A stretch of DNA of 61,521 bases. It comes from Cytophagales bacterium (GTDB taxonomy: Bacteria; Bacteroidota; Bacteroidia; Cytophagales; Spirosomataceae). Shown here in pieces: positions 17,299 through 25,267 of this stretch (the stretch's first letter is position 1; each line of letters opens with the position of its first letter). Both the position numbers and the translations under genes were made by a program. The DNA lies in contig JAAFJL010000008.1 of the NCBI GenBank assembly GCA_013298865.1, forward strand, positions 1 to 61,521. Direction: 5' to 3'. The notes below the pieces were generated by a model. That model saw only the letters and a program-made list of their open reading frames with translations. It searched no databases and was not told where the DNA came from.

Positions 17299-19917
17299 CT
17301 ATTTATTAAACTTTATCCTTAATACAGTTGCATCATATTTACCATTCACAAAACTTCCAACCACTTCTAATCCAAATAGTTTTCCGATTCCAGTTAATCC
17401 GTAGCCAACTTCAATATAATTGAAATCTTGCTTGGCGACATTTAGGTAATTGGCAAAAATTGATTCTTTTAAACCATAGACTCTCAGGGGTGTAATTTGC
17501 GTAAGTAAAAATTTGGGAAAATCGTTTTGAGCAAAAACTTCCAAATAATTTCCTGTGGTACTGTGTAAATAATAGTTCAAATTTCTGAAAGCATCGAAAC
17601 GGAACGAACGAAGAATTGTCTGGTTTCCATTAAAATGACGATAATCAATAAAATAGTCTGGTTTTTTTAGGAAGCCTCCATAATTAGCTAAAAAATGTAA
17701 ATCCCCTAATTTTTCTAACTCAAAAAACTGCTCATAAGAGCCTTGTAGGCGAGAAAAACTACTTTCAGACAACATACCTGTCACTGATTTCAATTTCAAA
17801 AATGGGTTGCCTGTATTAATTGTATATTCTCTGTTATTATATTTTTGTTTTTTGGCAAATGGTCGCCAAACCAAATCTATGTCTGCAATTAAGGTACTAT
17901 GTGTTTTAAATTGAGTATCTGACATTTCTAAATTCTGTGGAACATTAGAGCTAAAATCTTTTTCTTTTGAATCAATCCAAGGCTTAAAACCCTCCAAATT
18001 TTGAAGTTGTTTCCGATTCGCAAATTCAATGTTGGTATTAAATGTAACTTTCTCTGAAAAACGATTTCTGTATGTAAAATCAATGAAATCTTTTTCATAA
18101 ATTTTTAAATAATTTTCCTCCAAAAGCATCGTATAAACCAAGTTAGCGGCATTTTGGATAGGATTATTGGCATTATATTGTTGAATAAATTTCCCAGCTT
18201 GAATCTGATATGAATGTTGATTTTTCAGATAATAATAACCCAATTTCCAGTTAAAGGCTTCACGCCCTAAGGCATATTTCAAATCGGCATAAAGATTTGT
18301 CCTTTTAATATTTTTTAACCTTGTTTCATAGTTTAATGATGCCTGCAAATAATAGCCGTCCACAGTATTAACAAAGCCCGTACCGATGGATTGTGTTATT
18401 GGAGAAGAATACGTAAGTGACTGATTATAAAAGCCATAGAAACTATCTCTTTGTCCGTAATTGTAAGTTTTACCTTCTAAAATTTGTAAAAATTTGAATT
18501 TGGGCAAACTTTTAATTGAGTCTTTTTTGAAATTCCCCTCGTTTGCTTTGTCTAAACTATCGGCTTGGGCATAGCCTTTTATTTCTAATTCTGTCAAAGG
18601 TACTTGGCGTTCTTCATTCCAAAAATTATTCGGTTTTTTCCGATACAATGAATCAACTTCCATGTTATAAGACCGAACAATGGCAACGTCCTCTCCTTTC
18701 TCTTTTCGTTCTTTCTTGTCTTCTTTTTCGGCTTCTTTCAGAAATTTACTCAATTGTTTTCTTGTCAATTGCTTTTGTTTTAGAGCAATTTTAGCATCAA
18801 TTTTTTCAGATTTCAAAGCTTGTGCTTCTATTTTATCAATTTTCTCATCTATCACTACTGGTTTTTGATGATATTTTGAATTTACAGTGATGTTATAATT
18901 TCTGATATTAGTCACGTAATTGAAGAATCCTTTGAAGCCCAATTGGTCAAAATCAAGTCGGTAGGAATAACTTACTGGCACCCAAATTTCTTGATTAGGT
19001 GAAAAAATCATCTTAATTGAAGATTGATTATCATCGGTTTTGAACTTTAAATCTAAACTATGAATGTACCAAGAATCTTCAATGATGTTCATTGTTCCTT
19101 CAAAGACATTATCATTTTTAGATTTAGGTGTAACTCGTATCTTATTGATTGTTAGACCATTCTCTACAAAAAAACCTTCATACTTAAATTTATAGTAAGA
19201 TAACGCCACTGGCGACAAAGGAGAAACCATATCTCCGAATGGCTTAGGATTGTAAATGTTTACCCTTGAAGAACTCAGAAAATCGCCACCTGCATCTTTG
19301 AGTTGCTTTGGTAAATTATTCCTTGCAGAAACAACTTTTTCATTTACGGATGACGGTTGTTTAAAATTTATGTCATTGATTGACTCTAACACATACACCT
19401 GCCCAATCTTAATGCCTGTTTCTTTTTCAATTTTCTTTCCTGCAATAAACTTCATCAGCGAAGAAACATCACTCACTTGTCCAGTCCCTTTTACGTAGGT
19501 ACGAGCAGTGTAATTATTGATTTCTAAAATCTTAAAACGAGCCATTGAAATCGTTTTTCGCATAATCGTGAGTGCAGCATCTTCTCCTTTGGCAGAAAAT
19601 TTGACTTCACCAAGCGATACAGATTGCTCTTCCAATACGGGGTCTAAAGTAACAAAAGCCTCTTTTACCTCGACTGTTTTCGTAATTGTTTTGTGACCTA
19701 AATATTGAAAAATGATTTCATAACTGCCTGGTTGTAAAGCCAATTCATATTTTCCGTCTTCATTTGCCATAGTTCCTCTTTGGGTTGACTTGACAATTAT
19801 TGAAGCAAAAGGTAGGACTTCGCCACGGGTGTTTTTGATTGTTCCTCTGATGCCACCTGCAAGAGAATTGAATGAAATGAAAAGGATTAAGAAGAAAAGT
19901 GTTCTTGTTAAATTCAT
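17299..19917 (-). CDS. DUF5686 / carboxypeptidase-regulatory-like outer-membrane protein
   Basis: An 872-residue exported protein. I place the start at 19917 (MNLTRTLFF), which gives a signal peptide ending FNSLAG; the 60-bp upstream extension adds only polar residues. Residues about 22-105 form a CarboxypepD_reg-like domain (IRGTIKNTRGEVLPFASII, then GKYELALQPGSYEI). The rest is DUF5686, with a charged coiled segment around KQKQLTRKQLSKFLKEAEKE and a long C-terminal region of membrane strands that ends VLRIKFNK. These proteins are common in Bacteroidota outer membranes; their function is unknown, and uptake or envelope maintenance has been suggested. Confidence 0.82.
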   Translation of the reverse strand: MNLTRTLFFLILFISFNSLAGGIRGTIKNTRGEVLPFASIIVKSTQRGTMANEDGKYELALQPGSYEIIFQYLGHKTITKTVEVKEAFVTLDPVLEEQSVSLGEVKFSAKGEDAALTIMRKTISMARFKILEINNYTARTYVKGTGQVSDVSSLMKFIAGKKIEKETGIKIGQVYVLESINDINFKQPSSVNEKVVSARNNLPKQLKDAGGDFLSSSRVNIYNPKPFGDMVSPLSPVALSYYKFKYEGFFVENGLTINKIRVTPKSKNDNVFEGTMNIIEDSWYIHSLDLKFKTDDNQSSIKMIFSPNQEIWVPVSYSYRLDFDQLGFKGFFNYVTNIRNYNITVNSKYHQKPVVIDEKIDKIEAQALKSEKIDAKIALKQKQLTRKQLSKFLKEAEKEDKKERKEKGEDVAIVRSYNMEVDSLYRKKPNNFWNEERQVPLTELEIKGYAQADSLDKANEGNFKKDSIKSLPKFKFLQILEGKTYNYGQRDSFYGFYNQSLTYSSPITQSIGTGFVNTVDGYYLQASLNYETRLKNIKRTNLYADLKYALGREAFNWKLGYYYLKNQHSYQIQAGKFIQQYNANNPIQNAANLVYTMLLEENYLKIYEKDFIDFTYRNRFSEKVTFNTNIEFANRKQLQNLEGFKPWIDSKEKDFSSNVPQNLEMSDTQFKTHSTLIADIDLVWRPFAKKQKYNNREYTINTGNPFLKLKSVTGMLSESSFSRLQGSYEQFFELEKLGDLHFLANYGGFLKKPDYFIDYRHFNGNQTILRSFRFDAFRNLNYYLHSTTGNYLEVFAQNDFPKFLLTQITPLRVYGLKESIFANYLNVAKQDFNYIEVGYGLTGIGKLFGLEVVGSFVNGKYDATVLRIKFNK

Positions 19918-20037
19918 GTTTGAGGATTTTAATTGAGTTATAGTATTGAGATGTAAATTTATGTTCAAACGTTGCACGAAAGGATTTAGGTATGTTAAAG
20001 ATTGTTAAGGAACGAATGAAAAAAACTGTAATAATTG

Positions 20038-20136
20038 AACTTAGAGGTTTAAAGTTAACATTTGCCTTTTCTCTAATCCTCTATACCTCTAAGTTTCACT
20101 TGGGCGAAATCTCAGTTTAATTTCGTTAAATGTTAC
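20038..20136. repeat. degenerate inverted word array (CTTAGAGGT / ACCTCTAAG)
   Basis: ACTTAGAGGT near 20039 and ACCTCTAAGT near 20085 are inverted copies. AGTTAACATTTGCC near 20053 is partly inverted at 20125-20136 (GTTAAATGTTAC). The region is between two minus-strand genes, about 30 nt downstream of the esterase stop. It is weaker than the other arrays. Confidence 0.5.
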
Positions 20137-20169
20137 TTTTTGCCTGTTCCTAAACTGACTACTAAATTT

Positions 20170-21048
20170 CTATTTTCCAAAAGCCCAAATCAGGAAATCG
20201 GGCATTATTTTACCCCAAGTTTTTTGGTTATGTTCTCCACCAATTATTTCTTGATAAAAAACATCTTTATTTTCAGCAAAGCCTTTGATTTTCAGTTCTT
20301 TAATTAAATCTAATGTGTCATCAATAGCATCAATTACGCCATTTTGATTTCTGTCAGATTTTTCATCATTTGTACCAGCTTCAAGCCAAATTTTCAAATC
20401 TGGTTTTGCAATTGTGTTTCTGATGATATTATGCATGATTCTATCTTTTTCATCAGTATAACCTTTATCTAAATCTTTTTGTCGCCACCACAAAGACCCC
20501 GAAAAAACGCCTACTTTTTTAAAAATTGCAGGATTTGTCCAAGCAATATCTATTGCAGAAAGTCCCCCCAAAGAAAAACCAGAATAGGTGAAGTTTTCAG
20601 CGTTAAATTTAATGTTTTTTTTCAAATTGGGGACTAATTCTCCTGTTACGAAATCTGAAAACGCTTTGGCTTTTGCTCCTCTTCCCTTAGAATCTGCTTG
20701 CGAAGCAGTCCCATATTCTGCCATTCTGTCTTGGTTTGCATGAATGCCAACGGTAATAAAAGGAGTTACTTTCTTAGTCAAAAACAGCGAATCAAGCGTT
20801 TGGACATAGTTTAATGATGGTATATCCTGCCCATCATTCATTAACAACACTGGCAAATTACCTTTTTCTCCATTGGGAATGATTATGCTTAAACCAACTT
20901 GCCTTTTTAATTTTTTAGATGTAATACTTGCTTCCCAAACTTCCAGAAGATTTGTTTTTTTAACACTAATAAATTTTAGTATTTCTTGCCCCATAGTAAT
21001 GTTGACTAAAAAAAATAAATGAATAAGTAAAGTTACTTTGATTTTCAT
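20170..21048 (-). CDS. secreted esterase (alpha/beta-hydrolase, Fes/EstA-type)
   Basis: The 292-residue exported hydrolase has a signal peptide ending FLVNITMGQ. The nucleophile elbow is GFSLGG with Ser159. The preceding PVLLMNDGQD and FITVGIHANQDRMAEYGT segments are typical of the putative-esterase family (enterochelin esterase-like, also seen in carbohydrate esterases). The C-terminal GGEHNQKTWG supplies the catalytic His. A second, cytoplasmic esterase of a related family is encoded divergently 74 bp away. The natural substrate is not determined; acylated sugars or siderophores are possible. Confidence 0.82.
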   Translation of the reverse strand: MKIKVTLLIHLFFLVNITMGQEILKFISVKKTNLLEVWEASITSKKLKRQVGLSIIIPNGEKGNLPVLLMNDGQDIPSLNYVQTLDSLFLTKKVTPFITVGIHANQDRMAEYGTASQADSKGRGAKAKAFSDFVTGELVPNLKKNIKFNAENFTYSGFSLGGLSAIDIAWTNPAIFKKVGVFSGSLWWRQKDLDKGYTDEKDRIMHNIIRNTIAKPDLKIWLEAGTNDEKSDRNQNGVIDAIDDTLDLIKELKIKGFAENKDVFYQEIIGGEHNQKTWGKIMPDFLIWAFGK

Positions 21049-21122
21049 ATTGAAATTTTTACTACCTTAAAATACAAATTACGAAAGAAATTTTATTTCA
21101 GGACATTTTAATCTCCCATATT

Positions 21123-21827
21123 ATGCAAGAAAACTATTTCAAATTTTATTCCCACCATCTTGGTTTTGAAGTCGAGACAATCGTTTATGGGCATTGGGGC
21201 AGTCCTGTGCTTATTTTTCCAACTTCGATGGGAAGGCATTATGAGGCAAAAGATTTTCAGTTAATTGAATCAGTAAGAAGTTTAATCGAAGCTGGGAAAG
21301 TCAAAATTTATTGCATTGATAGTATTGATAAAGATTCTTGGTACGCTAAACATCTTCATCCAGCAGACAGAATTAAGAATCATCAATTATATGATTCTTT
21401 TTTGAATGAAGAGTTTGTCCCATTTATCCAGAGAGAATGTAATGTCTCAAAAATCACCGTGGCAGGATGCAGTTTTGGGGGTTTTCAAGCAGCAAATTTT
21501 GCCTTTAAACATCCAGACAAAGTTTCAAATATGTTCTCGATGGGTGCTGCTTTCGACATAAAAACTTTTCTCGATGGCTATTATGATGATAACGTTTTCT
21601 ACAACAATCCCCCCGATTTTCTGCCAGATGCTTCTGACCCAAACCTTTGGCAAATGGGAATCATTTTAGGCTCTTGTTGGGATGATTTCTGTAAACCTGA
21701 CAATGAAAATCTCTCCAAAATTCTTTCTCATAAAAATATCAATCATTGGCTCGATATTCGTTGGCATGGCACGCATGATTGGGCAATTTGGCGAGAAATG
21801 TTCCCCGAATATCTTAGTAAATTATAG
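21123..21827 (+). CDS. cytoplasmic esterase-family protein (COG4947-like)
   Basis: The 234-residue protein lacks a signal peptide. It starts NYFKFYSHHLGFEVETIVYG and has PVLIFPTSMGRHYEAKDF near the oxyanion region, the nucleophile elbow GCSFGG with Ser117, and a C-terminal WHGTHDWAIW with the catalytic His. This is the compact esterase family often encoded next to ATP-grasp ligases, as it is here with the next gene. The substrate is unknown. It could hydrolyse, transfer or proofread the product of the ATP-grasp enzyme, which is inference from the neighbourhood. Confidence 0.78.
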   Translation: MQENYFKFYSHHLGFEVETIVYGHWGSPVLIFPTSMGRHYEAKDFQLIESVRSLIEAGKVKIYCIDSIDKDSWYAKHLHPADRIKNHQLYDSFLNEEFVPFIQRECNVSKITVAGCSFGGFQAANFAFKHPDKVSNMFSMGAAFDIKTFLDGYYDDNVFYNNPPDFLPDASDPNLWQMGIILGSCWDDFCKPDNENLSKILSHKNINHWLDIRWHGTHDWAIWREMFPEYLSKL

Positions 21828-21879
21828 GTTCGATGCTTGATTATCGGTGTTCGTTACTCGAGGTTCGATGTACGAGGCA
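21828..21879. repeat. TTCGATG-word array, copy 3
   Basis: The array begins at the base after the esterase stop and contains TTCGATGCTTGATTATCGG, TTCGTTACTCGAGG and TTCGATGTACGAGG. Its first part matches the array at 9053 closely. Confidence 0.65.
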
Positions 21880-21936
21880 TTTAATATTAACCTGACAATA
21901 AATTTTCCATTAACTTACTCAAAATCAATTACTTAA

Positions 21937-22914
21937 ATGAAAAAAATTGGAATACTTCATGGCATGGAAAGTTCATTTCCAGAGGCATTTGTAGAAAGAA
22001 TTAATCAAATAGCTCCTTCGGGAATCATGGCTGAATCTGTATCTATCAGTAAAGTTATTCAGGCTGAAACATCTGATTATGCTGTCATTATTGATAGAAT
22101 TTCCCAAGATGTTCCATTTTACAGGGCGATGCTCAAAAATGCGGCAATGTCTGGTACAGCCGTTATCAATAATCCATTTTGGTGGTCGGCAGATGAGAAA
22201 TTTTTCAACAATGCCCTCGCTGTATATGCAGGTGTACCCGTGCCAAAAACCATACTTTTGCCCTCAAAAGAGCGTCCAGATGATACTTCAGACACTTCTT
22301 TCAGAAATTTAAAATTCCCCTTACCCTGGGGTGAAATGTTTGACCATATTGGCTTCCCTGCTTTTATGAAACCTCATGCTGGTGGTGGCTGGAAAAACGT
22401 TTATAAAGTTGACAATGCAGATGAGTTTTTCAAGGCTTATGACGAAACAGGGCAATTGGTAATGCTTTTTCAAGAAGCAATTGACTTTACTGATTATTTC
22501 AGGTGTTATTGTATTGGGGGAAAAGATGTAAAAATAATGCCTTATGCCCCTAAAAATGAGCCTCATTTACGGTACGATGCGACGCTTCCGACTGGACCAG
22601 CAGCAAAAAAATTATTAGCGACCGTAAAGGATTATGTTTTGAGATTAAATAAGGCTTTAGGCTATGATTTCAATACCGTTGAATTTGCGGTAAGAGATGG
22701 AATTCCGATTGCAATAGATTTTTGTAATCCTGCTCCAGATGCAGATGTCAGGTCGGTTGGACAAGAAAATTTTGACTGGGTAGTGGAAGCGACCGCAAAA
22801 ATGGCAATTGACCGAGCAAAAAAGCACAAAGAAAATATGGATAACCTCACTTGGGGAACTTTCGTATGGTCTTCTGTAATGGGTAAAACCAGAGATTCTA
22901 TGATAAAAGGGTGA
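21937..22914 (+). CDS. ATP-grasp ligase (RimK/glutathione-synthetase-like)
   Basis: The 325-residue cytoplasmic protein has an N-terminal Rossmann-like part (MKKIGILHGMESSFPEAFVE) and an ATP-grasp fold. The ATP-binding core is GFPAFMKPHAGGGWKNVYKV, with lysine and glycine loop, then LVMLFQEAID. The metal-binding end is FNTVEFAVRDGIPIAIDFCN, with the usual Glu and Asn ligands. Such enzymes join a carboxylate to an amine through an acyl phosphate. It follows the esterase gene on the same strand after 109 bp that include a repeat array. The amine and carboxylate substrates cannot be read from the sequence. Confidence 0.8.
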   Translation: MKKIGILHGMESSFPEAFVERINQIAPSGIMAESVSISKVIQAETSDYAVIIDRISQDVPFYRAMLKNAAMSGTAVINNPFWWSADEKFFNNALAVYAGVPVPKTILLPSKERPDDTSDTSFRNLKFPLPWGEMFDHIGFPAFMKPHAGGGWKNVYKVDNADEFFKAYDETGQLVMLFQEAIDFTDYFRCYCIGGKDVKIMPYAPKNEPHLRYDATLPTGPAAKKLLATVKDYVLRLNKALGYDFNTVEFAVRDGIPIAIDFCNPAPDADVRSVGQENFDWVVEATAKMAIDRAKKHKENMDNLTWGTFVWSSVMGKTRDSMIKG

Positions 22915-22922
22915 TAATTCAG

Positions 22923-22965
22923 AAAAAGGATTTGTGGGATTTTCAAACCTCACAAATCCTTTTTT
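22923..22965. terminator. bidirectional terminator between convergent genes
   Basis: AAAAAGGATTTGTG and CACAAATCCTTTTT form a stem around a 14-nt loop. The right arm overlaps the stop codon of the DUF1460 gene on the minus strand. Confidence 0.85.
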
Positions 22966-23863
22966 ATTTCAATCTTGCAACCATAATACCCGTTTGAATC
23001 TTTTTGGTTGACATATATTCTGCCAAAGGTTTTTCAGAAACCATGACACGTTTATTGTCGGAAGAAGCATGGAGAAAATAAACCCTATTATCGCTTAAAC
23101 GTATCGCAAAACCTTGATGAGAAATATCTAAACCCTCCACATTAGTCGTAATGGCAATAATATCTCCATTTTGAAACTGATTTTCGATAGATTTAATTTT
23201 AGATTTCGGAATAAAATAATAGGTTTGCGAACTAATTCTTTCCTCAATTTTTTGAATTTTTTCTTTTAGAGCACCATTTTGTTGAAATGGATATTTTTCC
23301 CAATGAGTACTCATGAAATTAATATTTTTCTTGTACTCCACCCCTCCCATCGAAGCCGTCAAATCCTCCAATAAACCATCCTGATTATGTGTATAAATCC
23401 AATCAGAAAAGTAATGAATTCTTGATTCGTATCCTTTGATTTCACCTTTATTGTAGTACCGCAATCTTTTTAGAAAGTACTTAAACTTCTCGAAATTAAT
23501 GTCGTTTTTACGGTAGGTCAATCCCATTGCCAGACAACTTTCTACAAAGGTAGCACAGTCAAATTCCTTTAAATTTACAACTAATTTTTCCTCTTTATTA
23601 ATTTCCAAAGTAGATGCTTTGTAGGGTCTATTCAAAAAGCCTTTGGCAATATTCAGTGTGAAATCATCTAATTTTTCTCCCTGAGCTTTTTGGATTTTTT
23701 GCAAATAAATTTCCCTGTCCGAGAAAGATTGAGGTTTCAGTTGCTGTCCAAAAACCGTCAAAAAATTCACTAACACACTGAAAATCAGAATAAAGCAAAA
23801 AGCCTTTTGAGGAAATAAATTCCTCAAAAGGCTTAAAATTAAATTTTTGAAAGTAAGTATCAT
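22964..23863 (-). CDS. DUF1460 protein, NlpC/P60-like amidase fold
   Basis: The 299-residue protein is exported; the N-terminal hydrophobic run FCFILIFSVLVNFLTVFG is a signal peptide. Cys103 in EFDCATFVES is the predicted catalytic cysteine of this N-acetylmuramoyl-L-alanine-amidase-like family, which trims peptidoglycan. Later family segments are IHYFSDWIYTHNQDG and GLDISHQGFAIR, the latter with the catalytic His. The start lies 2 bp after the MFS stop. Codons about 10-22 coincide with a perfect 15-bp hairpin that looks like a terminator for the upstream gene. Expression may thus be attenuated, or translation may start later from a non-ATG codon. Confidence 0.8.
   Translation of the reverse strand: MILTFKNLILSLLRNLFPQKAFCFILIFSVLVNFLTVFGQQLKPQSFSDREIYLQKIQKAQGEKLDDFTLNIAKGFLNRPYKASTLEINKEEKLVVNLKEFDCATFVESCLAMGLTYRKNDINFEKFKYFLKRLRYYNKGEIKGYESRIHYFSDWIYTHNQDGLLEDLTASMGGVEYKKNINFMSTHWEKYPFQQNGALKEKIQKIEERISSQTYYFIPKSKIKSIENQFQNGDIIAITTNVEGLDISHQGFAIRLSDNRVYFLHASSDNKRVMVSEKPLAEYMSTKKIQTGIMVARLK
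23800..23834 (-). terminator. terminator-like hairpin inside the DUF1460 coding start
   Basis: AAGCCTTTTGAGGAA and TTCCTCAAAAGGCTT form a perfect 15-bp stem with a 5-nt loop. In minus-strand direction it is followed by TTTTTGCTTT, so it should terminate or attenuate the MFS transcript. Confidence 0.75.
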
Positions 23864-23865
23864 TG

Positions 23866-25194
23866 TTATGCTTTTTGTTCTTTTACAAACATAACGGAAA
23901 TTGCACCCAAAATCATAAAAATACCTGCAAAAACTAAAGCATATATCGTATTGTAATTATAGACATACTTCACAATTAACCCTCCAAATAGTCCATTCAC
24001 GATCTGTGGAAATGTAATAAAGAAGTTGAAAATCCCCATATAAACGCCCATTTTATTAATTGGAATACTACTTGCCAAAATAGCATAAGGCATTGCTAAA
24101 ATACTTGCCCAAGCCATACCTACGCCAACCATGCTAAACTTTAACAAGGTTGGGTCAGAAATGAAATAAATCGAAAGTAAGCCAAGTCCACCACAAGCCA
24201 ATGAAAAAGCATGAGTTGTAGTTTTACCAAATTTTTTGGCGATTGCTGGCAAAAGCAGTGCATAAATAGCCGAAACTCCATTATATACACTAAAGATTAA
24301 ACCAACCATGTTTCCAGCCGCATTAAAAGCAGCCGAAGAATGGTCATTTACATCCGTACCATAAATATGATGAGCAATAGCTGGTGTTGAATAAACCCAC
24401 ATCGAAAATAAGGCAATCCAAGAACAAAACTGGGTAAGACCTAATTTCTTCATCGCAGAAGGCATATTTGAAAAGTCATCAAAAATACCCCAAAAACCTT
24501 TTTTATTCTCTGGCTCTTCTTCAAAACCCATTTGCTTTCTTTCTTCTGGTGAATATTCTTTCGTTGTTAAGACAGTCCAAAGAATCGTTGCCATAAAAAT
24601 TGCGGCACCTGCATAAAAACTATATAAAACATTATCTGGAACTTGCCCCTCTGGTGCAGTTACCCCTACACCCAAATCTGCTAACCATTTTGGTAATGCA
24701 GATCCAAAAACAGCTCCAACACCAATCAAAAAAGTTTGAATAGAAAAACCTAAAGTATTTTGTTCTTCCGATAAATTATCGGCAACTAAAGCTCTAAATG
24801 GCTCCATAGCAACATTAAATGAAGCATCCATTAACATTAATATCCCTGCCCCAATCATTACTGCAGGCAAAATTCCTGCTAACGCTGAGGCATTGGGCAT
24901 AAACATTAAAGCTGTCGATGCTAAAATTGCACCCGCCAAAAAATAAGGTTTTCTTCTACCAAATCGTCCCCAAGTTTTATCAGAATAATAACCAATGATT
25001 GGTTGGACAATCATTCCTGTTAATGGGGCAGCTAACCAAAATAACGAAAGATGTTCAACATCTGCCCCGAAAGTTTGTAAGATTCTTGAAGCATTACCAT
25101 TTTGAAGTGCAAATCCGAATTGAATTCCCATGAAGCCAACACTCATATTAAATATTTGAAGCAGACTCAGGCGTGGTTTATTGATTTTTTTCAT
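23866..25194 (-). CDS. MFS sugar transporter, SLC45/maltose-permease-like
   Basis: A 442-residue inner-membrane protein with about twelve transmembrane segments. The N-terminal half has LSLFWLAAPLTGMIVQPIIG followed by YYSDKTWGRFGRRKPYFLAG. This RWGRRKP-type loop between helices 2 and 3 marks the SLC45/GPH-like sugar importers. It follows the GH13 alpha-amylase-family gene on the same strand, separated by 73 bp. Since the cluster encodes maltose phosphorylase, the likely cargo is maltose or short maltodextrins. Substrate choice is inferred from context. A hairpin terminator just after its stop separates it from the DUF1460 gene. Confidence 0.85.
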   Translation of the reverse strand: MKKINKPRLSLLQIFNMSVGFMGIQFGFALQNGNASRILQTFGADVEHLSLFWLAAPLTGMIVQPIIGYYSDKTWGRFGRRKPYFLAGAILASTALMFMPNASALAGILPAVMIGAGILMLMDASFNVAMEPFRALVADNLSEEQNTLGFSIQTFLIGVGAVFGSALPKWLADLGVGVTAPEGQVPDNVLYSFYAGAAIFMATILWTVLTTKEYSPEERKQMGFEEEPENKKGFWGIFDDFSNMPSAMKKLGLTQFCSWIALFSMWVYSTPAIAHHIYGTDVNDHSSAAFNAAGNMVGLIFSVYNGVSAIYALLLPAIAKKFGKTTTHAFSLACGGLGLLSIYFISDPTLLKFSMVGVGMAWASILAMPYAILASSIPINKMGVYMGIFNFFITFPQIVNGLFGGLIVKYVYNYNTIYALVFAGIFMILGAISVMFVKEQKA

Positions 25195-25267
25195 GGGATA
25201 ATTTTCTAAATATTAGTTTGTTATGAAAATGGAATTAATTTTTGGTAAAATTATAATTCGCAAAATA

